DNA from: Phaeospirillum sp. | GTDB taxonomy: Bacteria; Pseudomonadota; Alphaproteobacteria; Rhodospirillales; Magnetospirillaceae | Reading direction: 5' to 3' | Assembly (NCBI GenBank): GCA_030651575.1 | Contig: JAUSFB010000030.1 | Span: forward strand, 62,001 to 126,000 | DNA: 64,000 bases | Shown: in pieces, positions 49,723 to 59,228 of the stretch | Position numbering within the stretch: position 1 is the stretch's first letter | How the letters are laid out: every line of letters begins with the position of its first letter | Position numbers and translations under genes: made by a program | Notes under the pieces: model-generated | What the model was told of the DNA's origin: nothing | Database searches by the model: none | Seen by the model: only the letters and a program-made list of their open reading frames with translations

Positions 49723-51276
49723 ATGTCCGACCGCGTCCTGATCGTCGATTTCGGCTCGCAAGTAACCCAGCTGATCGCCCGACGCGTTCGTGAAGCCGGC
49801 GTTTATTGCGAGATTCACCCGTTCAACCGGGTCTCGGTTGCGTCCATCACGGCATTCGGCGCCAAGGCGGTGATCCTGTCGGGGGGGCCGGCCTCGGTGG
49901 CCGATTTCGGCTCGCCCCGCGCGCCTGACGGCCTGTTCGAGATGGGGCTGCCGGTGTTGGGCATCTGCTATGGCCAGCAGACCATGTGCGAGCAGTTGGG
50001 CGGCAAGGTCGAGCCCGGCGACCACCGCGAATTCGGCCGCGCCATGCTGACCCTGGCCGAGCCCTGCGCCCTGTTCGACGGCGTCGCCGTCAAGGGGGAC
50101 GAGGTTCAGGTCTGGATGAGCCACGGCGACCGCGTCACGACGCTGCCGGCCGGTTTCAAGGCGGTGGCGACCTCCGAGGGCGCTCCGTTCGCCGCCATCG
50201 CCAATGCCGAGAAGCGGTTCTACGGCGTGCAGTTCCATCCCGAGGTGGTCCACACTCCCATCGGCAAGCAGCTCTTGTCCAATTTCGTCCACAAGATCGC
50301 CGGCTGTGCCGGGGACTGGACCATGAAGGCCTTCCGCGCCCAGGAAATCGCCAAGGTGCGCGAGCAGGTGGGAACGGGGCGGGTGATCTGCGGCCTGTCC
50401 GGGGGTGTCGATTCCTCGGTGGTGGCGGCGCTGCTGCACGAGGCCATCGGCGATCAGCTGACCTGCGTCTTCGTCGATACCGGCTTTATGCGCACCGGCG
50501 AGTCCGAGCAGGTGGTCAACGTCTTTCGCGACCGCTTCAACATCAAGCTGGTCCACAAGGACGCCGCCGAGCTGTTCTTGTCCAAGCTGGAAGGTCAGAC
50601 CGACCCGGAGCGCAAGCGCAAGATCATCGGCGCCACCTTCATCGATGTGTTCGAAGCCGAGGCCCACGCCGTCGGCGGCGCCGATTTTCTGGCCCAGGGC
50701 ACGCTGTACCCCGATGTGATCGAAAGCGTCAGCTTCACCGGCGGTCCCTCGGTGACCATCAAGAGCCACCACAATGTGGGCGGCCTGCCCGAGCGCATGA
50801 ACATGAAGCTGGTGGAGCCGCTGCGCGAGCTGTTCAAGGACGAGGTGCGGGCCTTGGGCCGTGAACTCGGCCTGCCCGACGACATGGTCGGCCGCCATCC
50901 CTTCCCCGGACCGGGTCTGGCCATCCGCGTCCCCGGCCAGCCCCTGACCCACGAGAATCTCGACATCTTGCGCAAGGCCGACGCCATCTATCTGGATGAA
51001 ATCCGCAAAGCCGGACTTTATGACCAGATCTGGCAGGCCTTCGCGGTGCTGCTGCCGGTCCGGACGGTCGGCGTGATGGGCGATTCCCGCTCTTACGACT
51101 ACGCCTGCGCCCTACGCGCCGTCACCTCCACCGACGGCATGACTGCCGATTTCTACCCCTTCGATATGGCCTTCATCGGCCGCGTCGCCAATCGCATCAT
51201 CAACGAGGTCAAGGGCATCAATCGGGTGACCTACGACATCACCTCGAAGCCGCCGGGCACAATTGAATGGGAGTAG
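49723..51276 (+). CDS. guaA: GMP synthase (glutamine-hydrolysing)
   Basis: GuaA aminates XMP to GMP. The 517-residue protein has an N-terminal class I amidotransferase with Cys82 (GICYGQQ) and the H-P-E pair near residues 171-173. The ATP-pyrophosphatase domain has the P-loop SGGVDSS from residue 226, and a C-terminal dimerisation domain ends GTIEWE. The C-terminus is complete. In many bacteria the 3' end of guaA is a target for integrating elements, and the sequence composition changes abruptly just after this stop codon. Confidence 0.97.
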   Translation: MSDRVLIVDFGSQVTQLIARRVREAGVYCEIHPFNRVSVASITAFGAKAVILSGGPASVADFGSPRAPDGLFEMGLPVLGICYGQQTMCEQLGGKVEPGDHREFGRAMLTLAEPCALFDGVAVKGDEVQVWMSHGDRVTTLPAGFKAVATSEGAPFAAIANAEKRFYGVQFHPEVVHTPIGKQLLSNFVHKIAGCAGDWTMKAFRAQEIAKVREQVGTGRVICGLSGGVDSSVVAALLHEAIGDQLTCVFVDTGFMRTGESEQVVNVFRDRFNIKLVHKDAAELFLSKLEGQTDPERKRKIIGATFIDVFEAEAHAVGGADFLAQGTLYPDVIESVSFTGGPSVTIKSHHNVGGLPERMNMKLVEPLRELFKDEVRALGRELGLPDDMVGRHPFPGPGLAIRVPGQPLTHENLDILRKADAIYLDEIRKAGLYDQIWQAFAVLLPVRTVGVMGDSRSYDYACALRAVTSTDGMTADFYPFDMAFIGRVANRIINEVKGINRVTYDITSKPPGTIEWE

Positions 51277-51282
51277 ATTTCC

Positions 51283-51320
51283 GTAAGTAACTTATTGATA
51301 TTAAGCAATAAGTTACTTAC
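51283..51320. repeat. Perfect 15-bp AT-rich inverted repeat after guaA
   Basis: GTAAGTAACTTATTG (51283-51297) pairs with CAATAAGTTACTTAC (51306-51320) across an 8-nt loop, starting 6 bp after the guaA stop. It may act as a guaA terminator, or be a recombination or protein-binding site left by an integrated element. Confidence 0.85.
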
Positions 51321-51552
51321 ACATATCTTTCACGTTCAAATCGAAACTATTGAAAATCAACAGCTTCGGCGCTAGCGTTATGCGCATAGTTACGCAAACG
51401 CGTGACTACTAAAGACGGTAGTAACGTGAGGCTGGCTTGGCTGGAATAAAAATGCAGTTTGGTGACGGCGTGATCTAGAAGCGGAAGAGTGACGGGGCGA
51501 TTGAGGCGATTTGGTTTCCTACGGAAACATATTAAGTGGAATGTAGTTAATG

Positions 51553-51828
51553 CTATGCTCGCTTTGGAAGTATGGTTAAAATATATTCCATATTAATTAG
51601 TTTTGTCGCAGTGGCTTTAATTCCAATTTGCGTCTCAAGCTCAAGTGCCTTAGCTGCGATATTTAGAGGGGCATAAATACCTCCGCCGACAAGAGTCGCA
51701 AAAGTCAGTGCTACATTAATGTGAATGTATGCAAAATGTAGATCTCCACTATCGTAACAATCATTCGCAAGATTTGCGTGCCTTATTAAGCATTCAATGT
51801 TGTCAGCACCTGTTTGCGGTCTTATCAT
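51553..51828 (-). CDS. Orphan small protein (91 residues), foreign composition
   Basis: This AT-rich gene starts at ATG 51828. The product looks like ordinary globular helical protein, with segments such as NLANDCYDSGDLHFAYIHIN and a hydrophobic ATLVGGGIYAPL, not the Arg/Pro-rich text of shadow frames. I recognise no family. It is 32 bp downstream of the 72-residue gene on the same strand. Codon use differs clearly from the surrounding GC-rich chromosome, so transfer is likely. Confidence 0.5.
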   Translation of the reverse strand: MIRPQTGADNIECLIRHANLANDCYDSGDLHFAYIHINVALTFATLVGGGIYAPLNIAAKALELETQIGIKATATKLINMEYILTILPKRA

Positions 51829-51860
51829 TTGCGACTGTGTCCGAAATGTTTTTCTTGATG

Positions 51861-52079
51861 CTACGCTTCAATATAGTTTGTCTTGTCAAATAGGGCGCTC
51901 TTTGCCACAGCCACCACATCTGTTCTGTAGTCTCCCTTCTGCAGCCTAACGTGTTCAATACCGGTAGAAGTAAAAAATGTATCGATTACTCGATATTTTA
52001 TTGGGTAGCTTGCGTCAGCACGCATGAATTGCTGCCCAATCGCCACTTTGCGGTCATTTGGTTCGGCTGCTTTCCACAT
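51861..52079 (-). CDS. Orphan small protein (72 residues), beta-rich
   Basis: The ATG at 52079 is preferred over a TTG at 52094; neither has a good Shine-Dalgarno sequence. The product reads W-K-A-A-E-P, G-Q-Q-F-M-R, Y-P-I-K-Y-R-V-I-D-T-F-F, G-I-E-H-V-R-L, A-L-F-D-K-T-N-Y. This alternation suggests a small beta-barrel-like fold and resembles, from memory, short uncharacterised proteins of Rhodospirillales. The function is unknown. It is AT-rich like its neighbour. Confidence 0.5.
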   Translation of the reverse strand: MWKAAEPNDRKVAIGQQFMRADASYPIKYRVIDTFFTSTGIEHVRLQKGDYRTDVVAVAKSALFDKTNYIEA

Positions 52080-52094
52080 GATTTGGGCGCTCAA

Positions 52095-52654
52095 TTATTG
52101 GAACTAGTCTCATACTAGCTTGGTGCCGGGGGCTATTGGAGTCGTTACTTGTGATGAAATGTCTAATTTTGTATTAAACATACAAAATGTGCCTCGCTCA
52201 TATGGAGTATCTGTCGAAACCCGTGCAGAAGACCGGTTGGCTGCGGTAGCAGCGACAGGTTCGGGCGGAAGATCGACGGGATGAGTGCGGTTTGACCGCG
52301 AGATGGGGAGTATAGATTTGGCTGCGGCAATGAACGAACAGGAAGATAGACTTTGATATAGGCTTGCGGTTTAGCACAAGGTCTTATGCAGATCTTTCAC
52401 GCTGCGTTCTGCGTGCTTGATCGTCTCGATTGAGCGCGGCCAAGTCAAAAGCATGGTCAACGCCCTACCGCGGTGGGTCCGCGAGGCCAAGCTTCCCGCC
52501 CTGGGGCAGGGGATGTCCCGATAGGGGGCTGTAATCTAACGGCACCCGGCTCCAACTCGACCATTCACCCGCGCCGCCACCAGCCGAGGCCGAGGACAAG
52601 CCCGGTTAGCCGAATACCGGTTACGCGGTCATTGATACGGCGGCTCAGGTTGGT
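52095..52654. other. Gene-free stretch, probable island remnant
   Basis: About 560 bp of mixed composition: AT-rich to about 52200, more GC-rich afterwards. Short open frames here are Arg/Pro-rich and lack ribosome-binding sites. A phrase GATGGGGAGTATAGATTT at 52301-52318 resembles the guaA end (AATGGGAGTAGATTT), but with insertions. No integrase or transposase was seen. Confidence 0.5.
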
Positions 52655-53050
52655 TCACCTTGTGACCATGGTGAGATCGGCAATGAAGGCTCCCCGGCTT
52701 TGATGCCGGACAGCGGCCAGATCATCCAGGCGGCGCAGGATACGCTTAGGCAGGGTGATATTGACCCGCTCGATGCTGTCGTCGAACAGGGCCGGGTCCA
52801 GATCAACGATGCCGATGGTCCAGCCCTCATAGCCGGGCAGGCGTCGTGCTTCGTCCAGCGTCGAGGGGGCGGGAATCGGGCCGCCTGCATCCAAGGCCGT
52901 GTCGATCCACGCCGCCACCGCTTCCTTGGCCCCGTCCAAGGCCTCGTCCAGGGTGTCTCCCGCCGAGAAACAGCCCGGCAGATCGGGAACCACCACGCCG
53001 AATGCCGTGGTGCCGGAACCTTCTTCGATCAGGATGGGATAGCGCATCAT
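52655..53050 (-). CDS. hicB: HicB-family antitoxin
   Basis: The 131-residue protein has the HicB N-terminal fold: I-L-I-E-E, F-G-V-V-V-P-D-L-P-G-C-F-S-A-G-D-T and E-A-L-D-G-A-K-E-A-V. The C-terminus (INITLPKRILRRLDDLA-like) looks like a ribbon-helix-helix DNA-binding module that would autoregulate the operon. It neutralises HicA. Its start overlaps the hicA stop by 4 bases (ATGA), so the pair is translated together, toxin first. Confidence 0.9.
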   Translation of the reverse strand: MMRYPILIEEGSGTTAFGVVVPDLPGCFSAGDTLDEALDGAKEAVAAWIDTALDAGGPIPAPSTLDEARRLPGYEGWTIGIVDLDPALFDDSIERVNITLPKRILRRLDDLAAVRHQSRGAFIADLTMVTR

Positions 53051-53226
53051 AGACCTGCCTGCTTGCGGATTGCCGCGACCAGACCGACTCCAAGATCCTT
53101 CTTGGGGGGAGACTCCACGACAATCCCCGGCTTGGCCGGGTGCTTGAAAACGTGATGCGATCCACGAACCCTGTTGAGAGTCCAGCCATCGGCTTCCAGA
53201 AGGCGGATCAGGTCTGTGCTTTTCAT
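53047..53226 (-). CDS. hicA: HicA-family toxin (mRNA interferase)
   Basis: This 59-residue gene is easily missed because of its size. The product starts MKSTDLIRLLEADGW and has the catalytic-histidine motif G-S-H-H-V-F-K-H-P at residues 22-30, then a V-V-E-S-P-P-K-K-D-L-G-V-G-L strand and a final A-I-R-K-Q-A-G-L helix, all diagnostic of HicA. It is a double-stranded-RNA-binding-fold ribonuclease that blocks translation when free of HicB. It is first in the hicA-hicB operon. Confidence 0.92.
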   Translation of the reverse strand: MKSTDLIRLLEADGWTLNRVRGSHHVFKHPAKPGIVVESPPKKDLGVGLVAAIRKQAGL

Positions 53227-53249
53227 GTGTGTATGCTACACACCGCTAT

Positions 53250-53465
53250 TTATCCTGTGACAAGGAAGGCTGGAAGAAAGGCATCGCGGCCCTCCTCGTC
53301 TTTAATTTCCTCATCGGCGATATCGAATGAGTCACACTCACGGCAATACTCGGGATCAAAGGGAAGGTTGAATACCCAGTCCTGTTGATCCATGTCCCAT
53401 ACGGCCAAACTGGGACAAACGATATCGTCACTTCCGCACTTCGCGCATACCTTTCTGACCCGCAT
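53250..53465 (-). CDS. Small zinc-ribbon-like protein (71 residues)
   Basis: From ATG 53465, with GGAGGGGG close upstream, the product has C-A-K-C-G-S-D-D near residue 7 and C-R-E-C-D near residue 42, a four-cysteine zinc ribbon. An aromatic W-D-x-x-x-Q-D-W-V-F segment lies between. Function unknown; proteins of this size and pattern occur in Magnetospirillum-like genomes as I remember. It is divergent from the next 61-residue gene, with 53 bp between. Confidence 0.65.
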   Translation of the reverse strand: MRVRKVCAKCGSDDIVCPSLAVWDMDQQDWVFNLPFDPEYCRECDSFDIADEEIKDEEGRDAFLPAFLVTG

Positions 53466-53518
53466 GGCCCCCTCCGCACCAGCTATTCGCTCCGGCTTAT
53501 CAATCGGAAGGAGCAGAC

Positions 53519-53704
53519 ATGGCTCGTGGCATCCTGGTGACGATACAGGCGGCTCCATTCGCGCGGGCTGGCGACGAGCCGGCGCTGGCTGACCTGCTGG
53601 CCGATCCCATCCTTCTCACTCTGATACGCTGCGACCGCCTGTCGGAGGGTGATCTGTGGACGGCCATCGAGCGCGGCCGCGCTGCCCTCAGGCGGCGCGG
53701 GTAA
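53519..53704 (+). CDS. Small protein of unknown function (61 residues)
   Basis: The ATG at 53519 has GGAAGGAG 6-7 nt upstream, a strong ribosome-binding site. The product is MARGILVTI followed by a helical ADLLADPILLTLIRCDRLSE region and an Arg-rich tail. I recognise no named family. Its stop lies at the start of the kdp regulatory region. Confidence 0.6.
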   Translation: MARGILVTIQAAPFARAGDEPALADLLADPILLTLIRCDRLSEGDLWTAIERGRAALRRRG

Positions 53705-53762
53705 AGCAATCTTTATGCGTCCTTTATGGACTCCCGTTTGGACCCTTAATGCCGGCTGGGCG
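53701..53762 (+). promoter_or_regulatory. Candidate regulatory region of the kdp operon
   Basis: It has TTTATG twice (53712-53717 and 53723-53728), one helical turn apart. A block at 53721-53762 reads CCTTTA-N4-CTC-N-CGT and then CCTTAA-N-GCCG. The same block recurs at 62677-62718. The kdp start codons follow within 140 bp. A KdpE target is the natural suggestion. Confidence 0.55.
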
Positions 53763-53802
53763 TAGGGTTATCACTATCTGAAATTTCAATCGGAGAGCAC
53801 AG

Positions 53803-53886
53803 ATGCTCGACATCGTGTTCGTCGTCGCCGCGCTTGCCTTCTTCGCCCTGGGCGCCCTGTTCGTCCATGCCTGCGAGCGCATCTGA
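53803..53886 (+). CDS. 27-residue membrane peptide at the head of the kdp operon
   Basis: The ORF begins at ATG 53803 with CGGAGAG upstream. The product is one hydrophobic helix framed by MLDIVF and HACERI. Comparable tiny membrane proteins often precede kdpF in proteobacteria as I remember. It lies 14 bp before kdpF and may stabilise the Kdp complex or act as a leader; neither is shown. Confidence 0.6.
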   Translation: MLDIVFVVAALAFFALGALFVHACERI

Positions 53887-53900
53887 GGGGATTTAAATCC

Positions 53901-53990
53901 ATGACACTCGATCTGATCCTGGGGGGCATTACCGTGGCGGGCCTTGCGGTCTATCTGGTCTACGCCCTCATCCGTCCCGAACGCTTCTAG
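53901..53990 (+). CDS. kdpF: Potassium-transporting ATPase subunit KdpF
   Basis: A 29-residue single-helix protein ending R-P-E-R-F, the usual KdpF ending. It stabilises the KdpABC complex in the inner membrane. It is 11 bp before the kdpA start, with an AGGAGG between. Confidence 0.88.
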   Translation: MTLDLILGGITVAGLAVYLVYALIRPERF

Positions 53991-54001
53991 GAGGAACGCC
54001 C

Positions 54002-55729
54002 GTGAACGCCGCAGGCATTCTGCAAATCGTCGTCTACTTTGCCGTGCTGACGGCGGGAGCGATCCCCTTGGGGGCCTATATGGCTCGAATCTATTCCGGT
54101 GAGCGCACTTGGCTCGATCCAGTGCTGGGGCCCTTTGAACGAGCCATCTACAAGGTCTGCTGCGTCAAGCCGGACCAGGAGCAGCATTGGACGGTCTACG
54201 CCTTCTCGGCCCTGATGTTCAGCGTGGTTGGGTTGCTGCTGATGTATGCCGTGATGCGCCTGCAAGCCATGCTGCCGCTCAACCCGGCCGGTCAGGCGGC
54301 GGTGCCCCCCGATCTGGCCTTCAATACCGCAATCAGCTTCACCACCAACACCAACTGGCAGAACTATGGCGGCGAAAGCACCATGGCCTATCTCACCCAG
54401 ATGTTGGGTATGACGGTGAAGAACTTCACCTCGGCGGCGACGGGCATGGCGGTGCTGGTGGCATTGGTGCGCGGCTTTGCCCGGCGTCAGTCCAAGACGG
54501 TGGGCAATTTCTACGTCGATGCCGTCCGCTCGATCCTTTACATCCTGCTGCCGCTGGCCGTTGTGGTGACCCTGGCGCTGGTCTGGCAGGGTATGCCCCA
54601 GAGCTTCGACGCCTATACCGAGGCCACCACCCTGGAAGGCGTCAAGCAGGTGATCGCCCAAGGCCCGGTGGCGTCGCAGGTGGCCATCAAGCATCTCGGC
54701 ACCAATGGCGGCGGCTTCTTCAACGCCAATTCCGCCCATCCCTTCGAGAACCCCACGGCCCTGTCCAACCTGATCGAGATGGCGGGCGAGTTGCTGATCT
54801 CGGCCGGTCTGGTCTTCGCCTTCGGCCGCATGATCGGCGACAAACGTCAGGGCCGCGCGCTTTACATCGCCATGGCGCTGATGCTGGTGGTCGGCATCAC
54901 CGTCTGCTACTGGGCCGAAGCGGCGGGCAATCCACTGGTCCAGGCCATGGGGGTGGACGTCGCCTCCTCCGATCTGGCCCCCGGCGGTAATATGGAGGGC
55001 AAGGAGGTGCGGTTCGGCATCGCCAATTCCGCCATCTTCGCCGCCGCCACCACCGGCACCTCCACCGGCGCGGTCAATGCCATGCATGACAGCTTCACGC
55101 CTATCGGCGGCATGGTGCCCCTGGTCAACATGATGCTGGGCGAGGTCATCTTCGGCGGCGTCGGTTGCGGGCTGCACGGCATGATCGTCTTCGTCATCGT
55201 CGCGGTCTTCATCGCCGGCCTGATGGTGGGGCGCACCCCGGAATACCTGGGCAAGAAGATGGAGACGCGCGAGGTCAAGCTGGCGGTGCTGTGCATCCTG
55301 ATCTTCCCGCTGTCCATCCTGGGCTTCGGCGCTGTAGCCATGGTGCTGCCGGCCGGTCTGGCGGGCATGAGTGCTGCGGGGCCGCATGGGTTGAGCGAGG
55401 TGCTCTACGCCTATACCTCGGCCACCGCCAACAACGGTTCGGCCTTCGGCGGGTTGTCGGGCAACACCTTGTTCTACAATACCACCCTGGCGGCGGCCAT
55501 GCTGATCGGGCGCTTCCTGATCATCGTGCCGACGCTCGCCATCGCCGGATCGCTGGCGGCGAAGAAGATCGTGCCGCCATCGGCGGGCACCTTCCCCACC
55601 CATGGCTCGCTGTTCATCGGCTTGTTGATCGCGGTGATCGTGGTCATCGGCGGCCTGACCTTCTTCCCCGTCCTCGCCCTCGGTCCCATCGTCGAGCATT
55701 TCGCGCTCGCCGCTGGCACCTTGTTCTAA
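54002..55729 (+). CDS. kdpA: Potassium-transporting ATPase subunit A
   Basis: KdpA is the potassium channel-like subunit of the high-affinity pump. The 575-residue membrane protein has the four selectivity-loop regions: [12 protein letters not shown] near residue 117, [19 protein letters not shown] near 233, [10 protein letters not shown] near 350 and [15 protein letters not shown] near 475. The start is a GTG at 54002 with an AGGAGG 7 nt upstream. It is followed by kdpB after 12 bp. Confidence 0.96.
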   Translation: MNAAGILQIVVYFAVLTAGAIPLGAYMARIYSGERTWLDPVLGPFERAIYKVCCVKPDQEQHWTVYAFSALMFSVVGLLLMYAVMRLQAMLPLNPAGQAAVPPDLAFNTAISFTTNTNWQNYGGESTMAYLTQMLGMTVKNFTSAATGMAVLVALVRGFARRQSKTVGNFYVDAVRSILYILLPLAVVVTLALVWQGMPQSFDAYTEATTLEGVKQVIAQGPVASQVAIKHLGTNGGGFFNANSAHPFENPTALSNLIEMAGELLISAGLVFAFGRMIGDKRQGRALYIAMALMLVVGITVCYWAEAAGNPLVQAMGVDVASSDLAPGGNMEGKEVRFGIANSAIFAAATTGTSTGAVNAMHDSFTPIGGMVPLVNMMLGEVIFGGVGCGLHGMIVFVIVAVFIAGLMVGRTPEYLGKKMETREVKLAVLCILIFPLSILGFGAVAMVLPAGLAGMSAAGPHGLSEVLYAYTSATANNGSAFGGLSGNTLFYNTTLAAAMLIGRFLIIVPTLAIAGSLAAKKIVPPSAGTFPTHGSLFIGLLIAVIVVIGGLTFFPVLALGPIVEHFALAAGTLF

Positions 55730-55741
55730 AGGGATACTTTC

Positions 55742-57814
<2,073 letters not shown>

Positions 57815-57830
57815 TCCCGGAGACACTCAC

Positions 57831-58448
57831 ATGATCAAACAAATCCTTCCCGCCACCCTGCTGACCCTGCTGCTCACCGTGCTGCTGGGCCTCGGCTATC
57901 CCCTGGCCATGACCGGTATCGCCGGGACCCTGTTCCCGACCCAGGCCCATGGCAGCCTGATCGAAAAGAACGGCACGGTGGTGGGGTCGGCCCTGATCGG
58001 CCAGACTTTCGCCAAGCCGGAATACTTCCATTCCCGGCCCTCGGCCACCACCGACGCCGATCCGGCGGATGCCACCAAGACGGTGCCGTCCCCTTACAAT
58101 GCCGTCAATTCCATGGGCTCCAACGCCGCGCCCAGTTCCAAGGCCTACATCGAATCGACCCAGGCCCTGGTTGACCAGATCAAGGCGGAGAATCCCGATG
58201 CCCGCATTCCGCTGCCGGTGGATCTGGTCACCGCCTCGGGTTCGGGTCTCGACCCCCATGCCTCGCCCGCCGCCATCGAGTACCAGTTGCCCCGCGTTGC
58301 CAAGGCGCACGGCATTGCCGAGGCTGAATTGCGGGCGCTGGTGGCAAGCCAGACCGAGGGACGGGTGTTCGGTATCCTCGGCGAGGCCCGGGTCAATGTC
58401 TTGAAGCTTAACCTCGCCCTGGACGAGCGCTGGCCCTTGGCGAAATAG
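57831..58448 (+). CDS. kdpC: Potassium-transporting ATPase subunit C
   Basis: KdpC has one N-terminal membrane helix and a periplasmic domain that stabilises the pump. The 205-residue protein shows GLGYPLAMTGIA near residue 23, the P-E-Y-F-H-S-R-P-S-A block near 63, and the C-terminal R-V-A-K-A-H-G-I-A-E helix and L-N-L-A-L-D-E-R-W-P. It is complete. A second, degenerate KdpC-like stretch lies downstream at about 58901-59218. Confidence 0.95.
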   Translation: MIKQILPATLLTLLLTVLLGLGYPLAMTGIAGTLFPTQAHGSLIEKNGTVVGSALIGQTFAKPEYFHSRPSATTDADPADATKTVPSPYNAVNSMGSNAAPSSKAYIESTQALVDQIKAENPDARIPLPVDLVTASGSGLDPHASPAAIEYQLPRVAKAHGIAEAELRALVASQTEGRVFGILGEARVNVLKLNLALDERWPLAK

Positions 58449-58465
58449 GGCTGGACGATCCGGTC

Positions 58466-58892
58466 ATGGCGCGAGTCCTGATCGTCGATGAAGAGCAGCA
58501 GATCCGCAGGTTCCTGGGCGTCGGCCTGGGGACCCGCGGTCACCGGGTGGTGGAGGCCGACAGCATGGCCGAGGGCCTTCGCCTCGGTCAGGGACGCAAA
58601 TTCGATTCGATCATTCTGGAGCCGGGGCTTTTGGACATGAACGGGCAAGAGGTCATCAGCACTATTCGACGCCGCAGCACGGTGCCCATCATCGTGCTGT
58701 CGTCTTGTGCCGATGAAGCCAACAAGGTGGAGGCACTGGACCGGGGCGCCAACGATTATGTGGTCAAAGGGAGACGGCCTCGCCTATCTCCCTGTCTATA
58801 TTTCGCAATTGCGGGAAAAGCTGGAGCGAATTCCATCTCGCCCCACCCTTATCGTCACCGAGGCCGGGGCAGGCTATCGCTTGAAGACCTCC
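58466..58892 (+). pseudogene. kdpE remnant: receiver fragment with deleted middle
   Basis: Codons from ATG 58466 give about 100 residues matching the intact KdpE receiver (I-R-R-F, E-A-D-S-M-A-E-G, N-G-Q-E-V-I-S, G-A-N-D-Y-V-V-K). The phospho-acceptor Asp is replaced by Glu52 (I-I-L-E-P-G). Just after VVK the sequence jumps, in another frame, to the last 45 residues of KdpE (AYLPVYISQLREKLE, PTLIVTEAGAGYRLK). Compared with the intact copy, roughly 80 codons are missing. So an old second kdpE was cut internally. Receiver translation can still run on in frame into the KdpC-like remnant. Confidence 0.75.
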
Positions 58893-58900
58893 GGCCTCCC

Positions 58901-59218
58901 TGCGCCCTGGCCATCCTTGCCGTTGCCGCCGTATTCTTTTTCCAGGGCATGGCGCCAGGGCAGGCCGAGCCCCCGCCTGCCGCCGCCGGGTCCGTCGAGG
59001 CCAAACCGGATCTGGCCGGTCCCCGTTATTTCCAGGCCCATCCGGGCGTGGCGGTCCGGCCGGAGGATCTGGGCGTCCAGATCAAGCGTGTCGCCGCCGC
59101 CCGCGGCATCTCCGCAGATCAGGTGCGGCAGGTGGTCAATGCCCGAGGCAGGGCGGAACAATGGATCGATGTCCGTATGCTCAATCAGGAACTGGATATC
59201 CGATGGCCGATGAAGTGA
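58901..59218 (+). pseudogene. kdpC-like remnant (second copy, N-terminally altered)
   Basis: In the same frame as the receiver fragment, this stretch encodes one hydrophobic helix (ALAILAVAAVFFF), a Pro/Ala-rich linker, P-R-Y-F-Q-A-H-P (compare P-E-Y-F-H-S-R-P in KdpC), Q-I-K-R-V-A-A-A-R-G-I-S and an end resembling L-N-x-x-L-D-x-x-W-P-x-K. The central P-S-A-x-x and T-A-S-G-S-G-x-D-P-H blocks of KdpC are missing. An ATG at 58949 falls after the helix. It ends 10 bp before kdpD. It may be dead, or expressed as a shortened KdpC or a receiver-KdpC fusion. Confidence 0.65.
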
Positions 59219-59228
59219 GGTCGCGCCC

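Noticed and set aside
52301-52318. Possible attachment-site copy of the guaA end
   Set aside because: The match needs two inserted bases and is short. Too weak to call an att site, so only mentioned as a hint.
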